The notes beneath the pieces are model-generated. The model searched no databases and had not been told where the DNA came from. It saw only the letters and a program-made list of their open reading frames with translations. Source: Anaerolineales bacterium UBA2317 (lineage in GTDB: Bacteria > Chloroflexota > Anaerolineae > Anaerolineales > Villigracilaceae). Taken from it: DNA of 6,438 nt. Below, one piece after another: positions 1 to 5,506 of the stretch. The DNA lies in assembly GCA_002345215.1 (NCBI GenBank), contig DDVH01000010.1, forward strand, positions 44,117 through 50,554, in the 5' to 3' direction. The translations under genes were made by a program, and so were the position numbers. The first letter of the stretch is position 1. Every line of letters starts with the position of its first letter.

Positions 1-164
1 CGTGTTTGTGTTTGTTTTTGATGTTTGGTGCGCACATTCACACCTTGCACAACAACTCTGCGTTCATCAATGATGACATTGATAACTTCGCCACGTTTGC
101 CTTTATCTTCGAGGCGGCCGCTGATTATTTCGACCGTATCACCTTTTCGAATCTTAACTCTCAT
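1..164 (-). CDS. rplX: 50S ribosomal protein L24 (uL24), 5' part only
   Basis: This is the N-terminal part of L24, an assembly-initiating 50S protein that binds domain I of 23S rRNA near the exit-tunnel mouth. I translated the reading frame by hand from the ATG at 162-164. About 54 codons are present before the window edge, and the family is usually 100-110 residues, so roughly half is missing. The opening MRVKIRKGDTVEIISGR followed by a DKGKRGEV stretch is the KOW motif that defines L24. The later segment VVVQGVNVRTKHQK is the conserved strand and basic turn after it. The SD (AGGAG, 171-175) overlaps the rplN stop codon and lies 6 nt from the start, so translation is probably coupled to rplN. 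Truncation is due only to the window boundary. Identity is secure. Confidence 0.95.
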   Translation of the reverse strand, partial: MRVKIRKGDTVEIISGRLEDKGKRGEVINVIIDERRVVVQGVNVRTKHQKQTQT

Positions 165-173
165 GCTTTGCTC

Positions 174-545
174 CTACAGCACTTCCGGGGCAAGCGACAC
201 AATCTTCATATAACCCATATCGCGTAATTCACGCGCCACAGGTCCAAAGATACGTGTGCCCCTCGGGTTTTCACCATCAGCGTCTAACAACACTGCGGCG
301 TTATCATCAAAACGAATGTATGAGCCATCTTCTCTGCGCCATTCTTTTGTACAACGCACAATCACAGCTTTAACAACTTCGCTTTTCTTCACAGAACCTT
401 GCGGCGCCGCGGCTTTTACAGTGGCAACCACAATATCACCAATCGCGCCATACTTACGCTTTGAACCACCTAACACATGAATGACAAGCAATTCACGCGC
501 ACCGCTATTATCAGCAACTTTCAATCTTGACTCATGCTGTATCAT
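174..545 (-). CDS. rplN: 50S ribosomal protein L14 (uL14)
   Basis: L14 is a 50S protein at the subunit interface. It contacts 16S rRNA helix 14 in bridge B8 and neighbours L19 and L3. The 123-residue length matches the family (about 122). The N-terminus MIQHESRLKVADNSGARELL is the highly conserved L14 opening, and GGSKRKYGAIGDIVVATVK (about residues 27-45) is the conserved beta-barrel core. The C-terminus GPVARELRDMGYMKIVSLAPEVL is the L14 signature end. The start is the ATG at 543-545, with AGGAG at 553-557 (7-nt spacing) inside the end of rpsQ. The gap to rpsQ is 2 nt. The stop TAG overlaps the SD of rplX. Nothing about the protein is odd. Confidence 0.98.
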   Translation of the reverse strand: MIQHESRLKVADNSGARELLVIHVLGGSKRKYGAIGDIVVATVKAAAPQGSVKKSEVVKAVIVRCTKEWRREDGSYIRFDDNAAVLLDADGENPRGTRIFGPVARELRDMGYMKIVSLAPEVL

Positions 546-547
546 GA

Positions 548-820
548 CTATTCTCCTACACCTTGATCAGCAGTGCGGATTTCGCGTTTGATAACAGATT
601 CAACTGCCCAACGCTTCTCTCGTGACATCGGCTTGGTTTCCACAATTTGGACTTCATCTCCAATTTGACAGCCGATTTCGTCATGAGCCTTCACACGTGT
701 GCTGGAATAGACCACTTTTTTATAAAGCGGGTGACGATATTTACGGGTGATTTCAACCACCACAGTCTTTGTCATTTTATTACTGGTGACTACACCAATG
801 ATACGACGACGGTTGTTCAT
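548..820 (-). CDS. rpsQ: 30S ribosomal protein S17 (uS17)
   Basis: S17 is a primary-binding 30S protein of the OB-fold class that contacts the 5' and central domains of 16S rRNA. The 90-residue length fits the bacterial family (80-90). The segment RIIGVVTSNKMTKTVVVEI (about residues 6-24) is the conserved first OB strand pair. The following RKYRHPLYKKVV block and the GDEVQIVETKPMS block (about residues 54-66) are both standard S17 landmarks. The ATG overlaps the rpmC stop codon as ATGA (817-820), the tightest junction in the window and a classic coupling arrangement. The purine-rich SD is modest (AAGGTG, 825-830, 4-nt spacing), so reinitiation after rpmC may matter. The C-terminal tail after about residue 78 is variable in this family. 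Confidence 0.97.
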   Translation of the reverse strand: MNNRRRIIGVVTSNKMTKTVVVEITRKYRHPLYKKVVYSSTRVKAHDEIGCQIGDEVQIVETKPMSREKRWAVESVIKREIRTADQGVGE

Positions 821-1035
821 TTTTCACCTTCCACAGCGGCGCGTTCAATTTCGCGCAGAATTGTTTCCATGCGGGCAATGTCGCGGCGCAAAATCTTCAA
901 GCGACTTGGGTCAGTCAACTGCCCCGTCACTTGTTGGAAGCGTAATTTCATCACTTCATCACGCGCATCTGCAATCTTGGTACGAATTTCTTCTGGCGCC
1001 AATTTGCGAATATCTTCAGGTTTCATTGCTTTCAT
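817..1035 (-). CDS. rpmC: 50S ribosomal protein L29 (uL29)
   Basis: L29 is a small two-helix 50S protein beside L23 at the exit tunnel, part of the docking area for trigger factor and SRP. The 72-residue length is within the family range (60-75). The MKPEDIRKLAPEEI start and the LRFQQVTGQLTDPSRL centre (about residues 31-46) are diagnostic: the helix-turn-helix hairpin has its turn at the TGQL-DP segment. Two in-frame ATGs exist, at 1033-1035 and 1024-1026. The first has AAGGAG (1044-1049) at 8-nt spacing and the second would be 17 nt away, so the first is chosen. The gap to rplP is 3 nt, and the SD lies inside the end of rplP. The stop overlaps the rpsQ start. Confidence 0.96.
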   Translation of the reverse strand: MKAMKPEDIRKLAPEEIRTKIADARDEVMKLRFQQVTGQLTDPSRLKILRRDIARMETILREIERAAVEGEK

Positions 1036-1038
1036 TTC

Positions 1039-1458
1039 TTATTCTCCTTCCGTGTGGCGGGCTACCACTTTGGTCTTGATGGAGAATTTATATTGAGCGC
1101 TTTTCAATGCGGCAATTGCAACATCAGAAGCTAAACCTGCCACTTCAAACATAATGCGACCCGGTTTCACCACAGCGACATAATATTCAACATTCCCTTT
1201 ACCAGAACCCATGCGGGTTTCTGGCGGTTTGTGTGTAAATGGTTTCGCAGGGAAAATGCGAATCCACACTTTGCCACGGCGTTTCATTTCGCGCACAATC
1301 GCACGACGAGCCGCTTCAATTTGACGGGCGGTAATCCAACCCGGTTCTAACGCTTGCAAGCCAAAATCTCCAAAGGAAACTTCTGCGCCACGTAAGGCTT
1401 TGCCTCTCATGCGTCCGCGCATTTGCTTGCGCCACTTAACTCGTTTGGGCATCAACAT
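1039..1458 (-). CDS. rplP: 50S ribosomal protein L16 (uL16)
   Basis: L16 is a late-assembling 50S protein that helps position A-site and P-site tRNA near the central protuberance. Its length of 139 residues is typical. The N-terminus MLMPKRVKWRKQMRGRM is the family's basic start. RMGSGKGN (about residues 82-89) is the conserved loop that holds the arginine hydroxylated by the E. coli L16 oxygenase; the equivalent Arg82 is present. EYYVAVVKPGRIMFEV (about 91-106) is the next core block. Two ATGs lie at 1456-1458 and 1450-1452. I chose the first because GAGG at 1467-1470 is 8 nt away and because the family usually begins Met-Leu-x-Pro-Lys-Arg. The 31-nt gap after rpsC is the second longest in the block after the rplC leader and shows no obvious structure. 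Confidence 0.97.
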   Translation of the reverse strand: MLMPKRVKWRKQMRGRMRGKALRGAEVSFGDFGLQALEPGWITARQIEAARRAIVREMKRRGKVWIRIFPAKPFTHKPPETRMGSGKGNVEYYVAVVKPGRIMFEVAGLASDVAIAALKSAQYKFSIKTKVVARHTEGE

Positions 1459-1489
1459 CTCAAATACCTCATTCTATACAAAGCAACGT

Positions 1490-2239
1490 CTACTCGCTGA
1501 CGTATACGCCTTCGGTTGCTTCGGTTTTTTCTTCAACTTCAGGCGTTGATTCGCCTTTATAAATCCATACTTTGACGCCAAGCTGACCGTATGTGGTAAG
1601 AGCCTCGTCAATTGCAAAATCCAAGTTTGCCCGTAGGGTTTGAAGCGGAACACGTCCTTCGCGCAACCAAACATCACGAGACATTTCTGCTCCACCTAAA
1701 CGTCCGCCAACCATAATCTTGATTCCTTCAGCACCTTGTTTCATGGCTTGTTGAATGGCGCGCTTCATTGCACGGCGGTAGGCGATACGACGTTCGAGTT
1801 GGTCTGCAATATTTCTGGCAACCAATTTTGCGTCAGTATCTGGTGAAGCAATTTCTTTAATATCTAATTCAATCTTTTTGCCAACTAAGGTTTCAAGGGC
1901 TTGGCGAATTTTCTTAACACCTTCGCCTTTGCGACCAATCAAAATACCAGGTTTGGCAGTGTGAACTGCAATGCGGATTTTGCCCGGTGTACGTTCAACA
2001 TCAATGCGAGAGATACCGGCTTTGCCATCACGCACTGCATCAGGTAAATCTTTGCGGAGTTCGCGCACTTTTTCATTGGCGGCGGCACCACCTTTAGAAA
2101 GTTTACCGAGCAATAAATTGCGAATGGCAAAATCTTGATGTAATTGTTGACGATAGGTACTGCCTTCGGCAAACCAACGCCCGCCCCACGGCTGATTCAC
2201 TCCAAGACGAAAACCAACAGGATGTACTTTACGACCCAT
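1490..2239 (-). CDS. rpsC: 30S ribosomal protein S3 (uS3), with inserted segment
   Basis: S3 lines the mRNA entry channel of the 30S head with S4 and S5. The product is 249 residues (E. coli about 233). MGRKVHPVGFRLGV opens the N-terminal domain. The type II KH domain carries its GRKG loop at residues 102-105. RRAMKRAIQQAM (about 155-166) holds the basic residues linked to mRNA helicase activity in E. coli, and GRLGGAEMSR (about 179-188) opens the C-terminal domain. Compared with remembered E. coli S3, about 23 extra residues (roughly 50-73, charged and likely helical) sit between the first helices and the SRIDVER strand. The tail after the KGE at 228-230 is short and acidic. AGGAG in the TAAGGAG that ends rplV gives a clear start. 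The extra segment is in frame and free of stops, so it is not an assembly break. Confidence 0.97.
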   Translation of the reverse strand: MGRKVHPVGFRLGVNQPWGGRWFAEGSTYRQQLHQDFAIRNLLLGKLSKGGAAANEKVRELRKDLPDAVRDGKAGISRIDVERTPGKIRIAVHTAKPGILIGRKGEGVKKIRQALETLVGKKIELDIKEIASPDTDAKLVARNIADQLERRIAYRRAMKRAIQQAMKQGAEGIKIMVGGRLGGAEMSRDVWLREGRVPLQTLRANLDFAIDEALTTYGQLGVKVWIYKGESTPEVEEKTEATEGVYVSE

Positions 2240-2248
2240 AATATCTCC

Positions 2249-2590
2249 TTATGCTCCGCGTTCTCTTAAGATAACTGTTACATGTGAGGTGCGGCGCAAT
2301 ATCGGCTTGAAACGACCACGTGCACCAAAGCGTCTCCACTTGCGAGTTGGGGCTTCATCGGCGGTAATTTTCGCAACGAATAAATCATCACGACTGACAC
2401 CAAAATTTTCTTCTGCATTTGCTACAGCAGAAGCAACTAATTTTTGAACTGGACCAGCGGCGCGTTTATTGACAAAGCGTAAAATTTCTAAGGCTTCGTT
2501 TGCGTTTTTGCCTCTTACCAAATCAATGACAGCACGAACTTTTTGTGCTGATTGAGGAAGATGGCGAACTTTTGCTTGAATATCTTGCAT
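2249..2590 (-). CDS. rplV: 50S ribosomal protein L22 (uL22)
   Basis: L22 binds all domains of 23S rRNA. Its long beta-hairpin reaches the exit-tunnel constriction, where it meets L4 and influences macrolide binding and nascent-chain stalling. The 113 residues match the family. VRHLPQSAQKVRAVIDLVRGK (about residues 8-28) is the L22 N-terminal signature. ANAEENFG is the conserved central helix, and the hairpin runs from about residue 82 to 101 with a basic RRFGARGRFKPILRRTSH stretch. No deletion in the hairpin of the kind seen in macrolide-resistant mutants is apparent. Start ATG at 2588-2590, preceded by GGAG that overlaps the rpsS stop. A perfect 10-bp palindrome (2591-2600) fills the space between SD and start. 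Confidence 0.97.
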   Translation of the reverse strand: MQDIQAKVRHLPQSAQKVRAVIDLVRGKNANEALEILRFVNKRAAGPVQKLVASAVANAEENFGVSRDDLFVAKITADEAPTRKWRRFGARGRFKPILRRTSHVTVILRERGA

Positions 2591-2602
2591 GATTCGAATC
2601 TC

Positions 2603-2881
2603 CTATGCCGCCGCGGCTTTTTCAGCGGTTTGATGTCCGCGGAAAGTTCGGGTGGGGGCAAATTCACCTAAACGGTGACCGACCATATTTTCAGTAATAT
2701 AAATCGGCACATGGCGGCGACCATCATGAACAGCGATGGTGTGACCTACCATTTGAGGGAAAATCACAGAAGCGCGGCTCCATGTGCGAATAACTTTCTT
2801 TTCTTTTTTGGCATTCATCGCCTCAATGCGTTTGAGCAATTTCGGTTCGATGAAAGGACCTTTTTTCAATGAACGTGACAT
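2603..2881 (-). CDS. rpsS: 30S ribosomal protein S19 (uS19)
   Basis: S19 sits at the top of the 30S head with S13 and contacts the A-site finger and L5 (bridges B1a/B1b). The 92-residue length is typical. MSRSLKKGPFIEPKLL is the near-universal opening. TWSRASVIFPQMVGHTIAVHDG (split about residues 33-54) and GHRLGEFAPTRTFRGH (about 69-84) are the other two signatures. The tail ends in an Ala-rich run. SD GAGGT at 2890-2894 lies 8 nt upstream of the ATG, in the 18-nt gap after rplB. Its TAG stop is followed directly by GAG, giving the SD of rplV. Nothing is unusual in the protein. Confidence 0.98.
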   Translation of the reverse strand: MSRSLKKGPFIEPKLLKRIEAMNAKKEKKVIRTWSRASVIFPQMVGHTIAVHDGRRHVPIYITENMVGHRLGEFAPTRTFRGHQTAEKAAAA

Positions 2882-2899
2882 ATCTGCTTACCTCATCTA

Positions 2900-3739
2900 C
2901 TAACGGCTCGTCTTACTACGACGGCGAACTATAAATTGGTCAGTCTTCTTATTTCGGCGGGTCTTCTTGCCGAGTGTTGGTTTACCCCAAGGGCTTTTCG
3001 GACCCGGCAAACCAATCGGTTGGCGACCTTCACCACCACCATGAGGATGGTCACGTGGACTCATTGCAGTACCACGAACGGTTGGGCGAATACCCAAATG
3101 TCGTTTACGACCAGCCTTACCTAACTTCACATTACTATGGTCTAAGTTACCAATTTGACCAATCGTTGCATAACAAACTTGATAGACCAAACGAACTTCG
3201 CCAGAAGGCATACGAATTTGAGCAAAGTCACCTTCTTTAGCAAGTAATTGAGCCGCACCACCAGCAGTACGAACCATCTGACCGCCTTTGCCGGGCTTAA
3301 TTTCTAAATTGTGAATCATCGTACCGACTGGAATGTTGCTGATTGGCAAAGCATTGCCAGAACGAATTTCGGCGTTAGGACCAGACATCACGCTATCACC
3401 AACTTTCAAGTCAAGTGGTGAAACGATATATCTTTTTTCGCCATCGGCATAATGTAACAAAGCCAAACGCGCAGTGCGATTCGGGTCATACTCAATCGCG
3501 GCAACTTTTGCAGGAATGCCAAATTTATCGCGTTTGAAATCAACAATACGGACAAAGCGACGTGCGCCTCCTCCACGATGTCGAACTGTTACTCGACCTT
3601 GAGCATTTCTTCCGCCTCGATTCTTTTTAATCACTAACAAAGAACGTTCCGGAGTAACACCTTTTGTAATTTCTTCAAAACTATGCCCGGTCATGTCGCG
3701 CATACCGGGGGTAATTGGTTTATATTTCTTAACTGCCAT
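2900..3739 (-). CDS. rplB: 50S ribosomal protein L2 (uL2)
   Basis: L2 is one of the most conserved ribosomal proteins. It is needed for subunit association and for the peptidyl-transferase region. The 279 residues match the family (about 275). The N-terminal OB-like domain holds GRVTVRHRGGGARR (about 48-61). The SH3-like domain holds KPGKGGQMVRTAGG (about 148-161). The C-terminal block GIRPTVRGTAMSPRDHPHGGG includes His231, the counterpart of the His implicated in peptide-bond formation in E. coli L2. The MSPRD wording, where many bacteria have MNPVD, is one reason I lean toward Chloroflexota. The start overlaps the rplW stop by one base (TAATG), with a strong GAGGGAG SD at 3747-3753 and 7-nt spacing, so coupling with rplW is likely. 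Confidence 0.98.
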   Translation of the reverse strand: MAVKKYKPITPGMRDMTGHSFEEITKGVTPERSLLVIKKNRGGRNAQGRVTVRHRGGGARRFVRIVDFKRDKFGIPAKVAAIEYDPNRTARLALLHYADGEKRYIVSPLDLKVGDSVMSGPNAEIRSGNALPISNIPVGTMIHNLEIKPGKGGQMVRTAGGAAQLLAKEGDFAQIRMPSGEVRLVYQVCYATIGQIGNLDHSNVKLGKAGRKRHLGIRPTVRGTAMSPRDHPHGGGEGRQPIGLPGPKSPWGKPTLGKKTRRNKKTDQFIVRRRSKTSR

Positions 3740-4044
3740 TATTGCACTCCCTCAAAGATTTCGAGGGGTTTGCTTCCCTCGGCAAGGGTAATGATTGCCT
3801 TCTTAAAGGAAGGCTTACGAACTAACATACGTCGGGCGCGTGTACGGCGTCCGCGTTTTGCAGGGACATTCAAAATATTCACTCGTGCAACAGTTACATC
3901 AAACAAAGTTTCAATTGCATCTTTTACAGAAGTACGTGTGGCTTCTTCTGAAACCACAAACACATACTGACCCAATTTGCCGGATTGATAACTTGATTTT
4001 TCAGTGACCAATGGGCGCACGAGAACATTGTATAAGTTCGTCAT
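3739..4044 (-). CDS. rplW: 50S ribosomal protein L23 (uL23)
   Basis: L23 sits at the polypeptide exit and is the main docking site for trigger factor and SRP. The 101 residues fit the bacterial family (95-105). The N-terminal LYNVLVRPLVTEKSSYQ is the L23 signature (x-RP-xx-TEK). YVFVVSEEATRTSVKDAIE (about residues 27-45) is the conserved strand and helix. The basic loop PAKRGRRTRARRMLVRK (about 61-77) is the rRNA-binding extension that reaches toward the tunnel. Start ATG at 4042-4044, with AGGAG (4051-4055) overlapping the TAG stop of rplD at 6-nt spacing. The stop overlaps the rplB start by one base. Confidence 0.97.
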   Translation of the reverse strand: MTNLYNVLVRPLVTEKSSYQSGKLGQYVFVVSEEATRTSVKDAIETLFDVTVARVNILNVPAKRGRRTRARRMLVRKPSFKKAIITLAEGSKPLEIFEGVQ

Positions 4045-4053
4045 GTCTCGCTC

Positions 4054-4686
4054 CTATCCACCGAATTGCGCTACAAGCGCATCAATCGTTTTGACAGGCA
4101 AAACGACTTTATCAAAATTAAGTACGTCACGAATATTCAAATAACTAGCGAGCAACACTTTTGTATTATCAATGTTATTCGCAGAACGCATCACTGAATC
4201 ATAGTTTTGGTCTTTGGTTGGCATCAATACTAAAGAAGTTGAAGTGCCAACTAAATTCGTTAAGGCATCTACCATACTTTTGGTCTTTGCTTCTTTAATA
4301 TCTAAATCTTCTACAACAATAATAGAAGACTCAGCGGCTTTGACGGATAACGCCGAGCGAAGTGCGGCTTGGCGCATTTTCTTCGGCATTCTTTGCTCAT
4401 AACTACGTGGATGTGGTGTATGAATACGACCACCACCAACCCATTGCGCCGCCCGGCGTGAACCTTGGCGAGCGCGACCAGTACCTTTTTGCTTCCATGG
4501 TTTACGACCACCACCACGAACTTCAGAACGAACTTTTGTATCGTGTGTACCGAGACGGGCATTTGCCATCTGGCGAGTGTATGCCTGATGCATCAAATCT
4601 ACATTTACAGGGGCTTCAAAGAGTGCGGCGGGTAATTCAACCTCACGAACTTTTTTGCCTTTGATATCTAAAACATCTACTTTCAT
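4054..4686 (-). CDS. rplD: 50S ribosomal protein L4 (uL4)
   Basis: L4 is an early-assembling 50S protein. Its globular domain lies on the solvent side and its long loop reaches the exit-tunnel constriction opposite L22. The 210 residues are typical (200-210). The loop spans about residues 56-95 and has the family signature RGGGRKPWKQKGTGRARQGS (57-76), then GGGRIHTPHPRSY. The C-terminal Rossmann-like domain contains SIIVVEDLDI (about 121-130) and ends near DVLNFDKVVLPV. In gamma-proteobacteria and some Firmicutes, L4 represses its own operon through the S10 leader. That makes it the first candidate ligand for the structured RNA upstream of rplC here; this is inference. SD GTAGGAGC region (GGAG 4697-4700) lies 10 nt upstream of the ATG in the 21-nt gap after rplC. 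Confidence 0.97.
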   Translation of the reverse strand: MKVDVLDIKGKKVREVELPAALFEAPVNVDLMHQAYTRQMANARLGTHDTKVRSEVRGGGRKPWKQKGTGRARQGSRRAAQWVGGGRIHTPHPRSYEQRMPKKMRQAALRSALSVKAAESSIIVVEDLDIKEAKTKSMVDALTNLVGTSTSLVLMPTKDQNYDSVMRSANNIDNTKVLLASYLNIRDVLNFDKVVLPVKTIDALVAQFGG

Positions 4687-4707
4687 GGTTAATCTGCTCC
4701 TACGCGC

Positions 4708-5340
4708 TTATTGCTTGCGCGACTCCTTAATTACCACAAGGCTGCCCTTGCCACCTGGAACAGCACCATTAATGGCAATCAAATTACGTTCGGCATCTAC
4801 CAACACAACTTTGATGTTTTGTGCGGTGACACGGTCAACACCCATATGACCCGCACCACGTGCACCTTTAAGCACACGACCTGGTGTAGTACCAGAGCCA
4901 CGTGAACCGGGCGCGCGATTGCGGTCAGATGTACCATGTGTAGCATTCATACCGTGGAAGTGATAACGCTTTACACCACCTGCAAAACCTTTACCTTTGC
5001 TAATGCCAATGACATCAACGCGTTCACCAGCGGCAAAAGCATCAGCCACTGTAACTTTATCGCCGACTTTTAATCCATGTTCTTTTGCACGGAATTCACG
5101 CAAGAATTTCAAAGGTGGAAGTTCGCTGGTTTTTAAGTGACCCATTTGACCATTGGTTAATTTTTTAGGGTGCACTTCAGCAAACCCAAGTTGTACTGCA
5201 GAATACCCCTCTTTATCATTGGTACGAATTTGGGTAACAAAACATGGCCCAGCTTCAATGAGTGTGACGGCAAAAGCCACGCCGTTTTCATCGAAGACTT
5301 GGGTCATGCCAATCTTCTTTCCAATTAGCCCTTTCAACAT
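4708..5340 (-). CDS. rplC: 50S ribosomal protein L3 (uL3), first gene after the structured leader
   Basis: L3 is an assembly-initiating 50S protein whose long extension approaches the peptidyl-transferase centre. The 210 residues match the family. MLKGLIGKKIGMTQVFDENG is the standard opening. GISKGKGFAGGVKRYHFHG (about residues 112-130) and THGTSDRNRAPGSRGS (about 134-149) form the extension, followed by TPGRV and GAGHMG. The glutamine methylated by PrmB in E. coli L3 is replaced (GSRGSG against remembered GSIGQN), so that modification is not expected; this is common outside gamma-proteobacteria. The ATG at 5338-5340 has AAAGGAG (5350-5356) 9 nt upstream, a near-ideal SD just past the closing helix of the leader. 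It is probably the first gene of a separately regulated transcription unit. Confidence 0.98.
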   Translation of the reverse strand: MLKGLIGKKIGMTQVFDENGVAFAVTLIEAGPCFVTQIRTNDKEGYSAVQLGFAEVHPKKLTNGQMGHLKTSELPPLKFLREFRAKEHGLKVGDKVTVADAFAAGERVDVIGISKGKGFAGGVKRYHFHGMNATHGTSDRNRAPGSRGSGTTPGRVLKGARGAGHMGVDRVTAQNIKVVLVDAERNLIAINGAVPGGKGSLVVIKESRKQ

Positions 5341-5349
5341 CTTAAATTT

Positions 5350-5356
5350 CTCCTTT
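5350..5356 (-). promoter_or_regulatory. Ribosome-binding site of rplC
   Basis: AAAGGAG lies 9 nt upstream of the rplC ATG. It is one of the strongest SD sequences in the window and fixes the rplC start. It follows the 3' strand of leader helix P0 after 5 nt, so folding or protein binding at P0 could block ribosome access without the SD itself being paired. Confidence 0.85.
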
Positions 5357-5489
5357 ATAAGTTATTGACGAGACTGCCAGTCGGGGCATCGACCGCATCA
5401 TCTCCGTGCAACGTAGTCAGTAGGTCTGGTGCGAAGCGGTTGTGTTGGTTCTACACACAGACCTGCTCTTACGTTGTCTCATAAATAAT

Positions 5490-5503
5490 CTGCTAATCAG
5501 CAG
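5490..5503 (-). promoter_or_regulatory. Small hairpin / inverted repeat just upstream of the leader junction
   Basis: A perfect 5-bp inverted repeat, CTGCT and AGCAG around a 4-nt spacer, lies between the rpsJ stop and the 5' strand of leader helix P0. In RNA it would be a short hairpin one base before P0. The sequence after it on the minus strand is AT-rich but not a clean U-tract, so a true intrinsic terminator after rpsJ is doubtful. It could be a 5' stabilising hairpin, part of the leader, or a DNA operator near the proposed promoter. Confidence 0.4.
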
Positions 5504-5506
5504 TTA

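Noticed and set aside
647..1096. A 149-codon open frame on the plus strand.
   Set aside because: It runs antisense across three well-identified genes (rpsQ, rpmC, rplP), has no recognisable protein features, and is a shadow of their codon use.
1459..1489. The 31-nt rpsC-rplP gap as a possible regulatory site.
   Set aside because: It holds only an SD for rplP and AT-rich sequence, with no inverted repeat or promoter pair that I can support.
1474..2172. Two minus-strand frames (73 and 77 codons) overlapping rpsC in another frame, which could suggest a frameshift.
   Set aside because: rpsC is intact and conserved from end to end, so the alternative frames carry no needed sequence.
3683..3970. 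A 95-codon plus-strand frame opposite rplW and the start of rplB.
   Set aside because: Antisense to two certain ribosomal genes, with no recognisable protein features.
4362..4664. A 100-codon plus-strand frame opposite rplD.
   Set aside because: Wholly antisense to the conserved L4 loop region; its open frame follows from the Gly/Arg-rich codons of rplD.
5362..5397. Leader helix P3 as an intrinsic terminator (transcription attenuation).
   Set aside because: The RNA after P3 enters the P0 strand and an A/U-mixed stretch with no U-tract, so Rho-independent termination is not supported.
5417..5482. A 21-codon minus-strand ORF inside the leader (ATG at 5480-5482, TGA at 5417-5419), Arg/Ser/Thr-rich, which could be a leader peptide.
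   Set aside because: No Shine-Dalgarno sequence precedes it, no run of regulatory codons is evident, its start lies inside helix P0, and the RNA structure explains the region better. Worth revisiting only if conserved in relatives.
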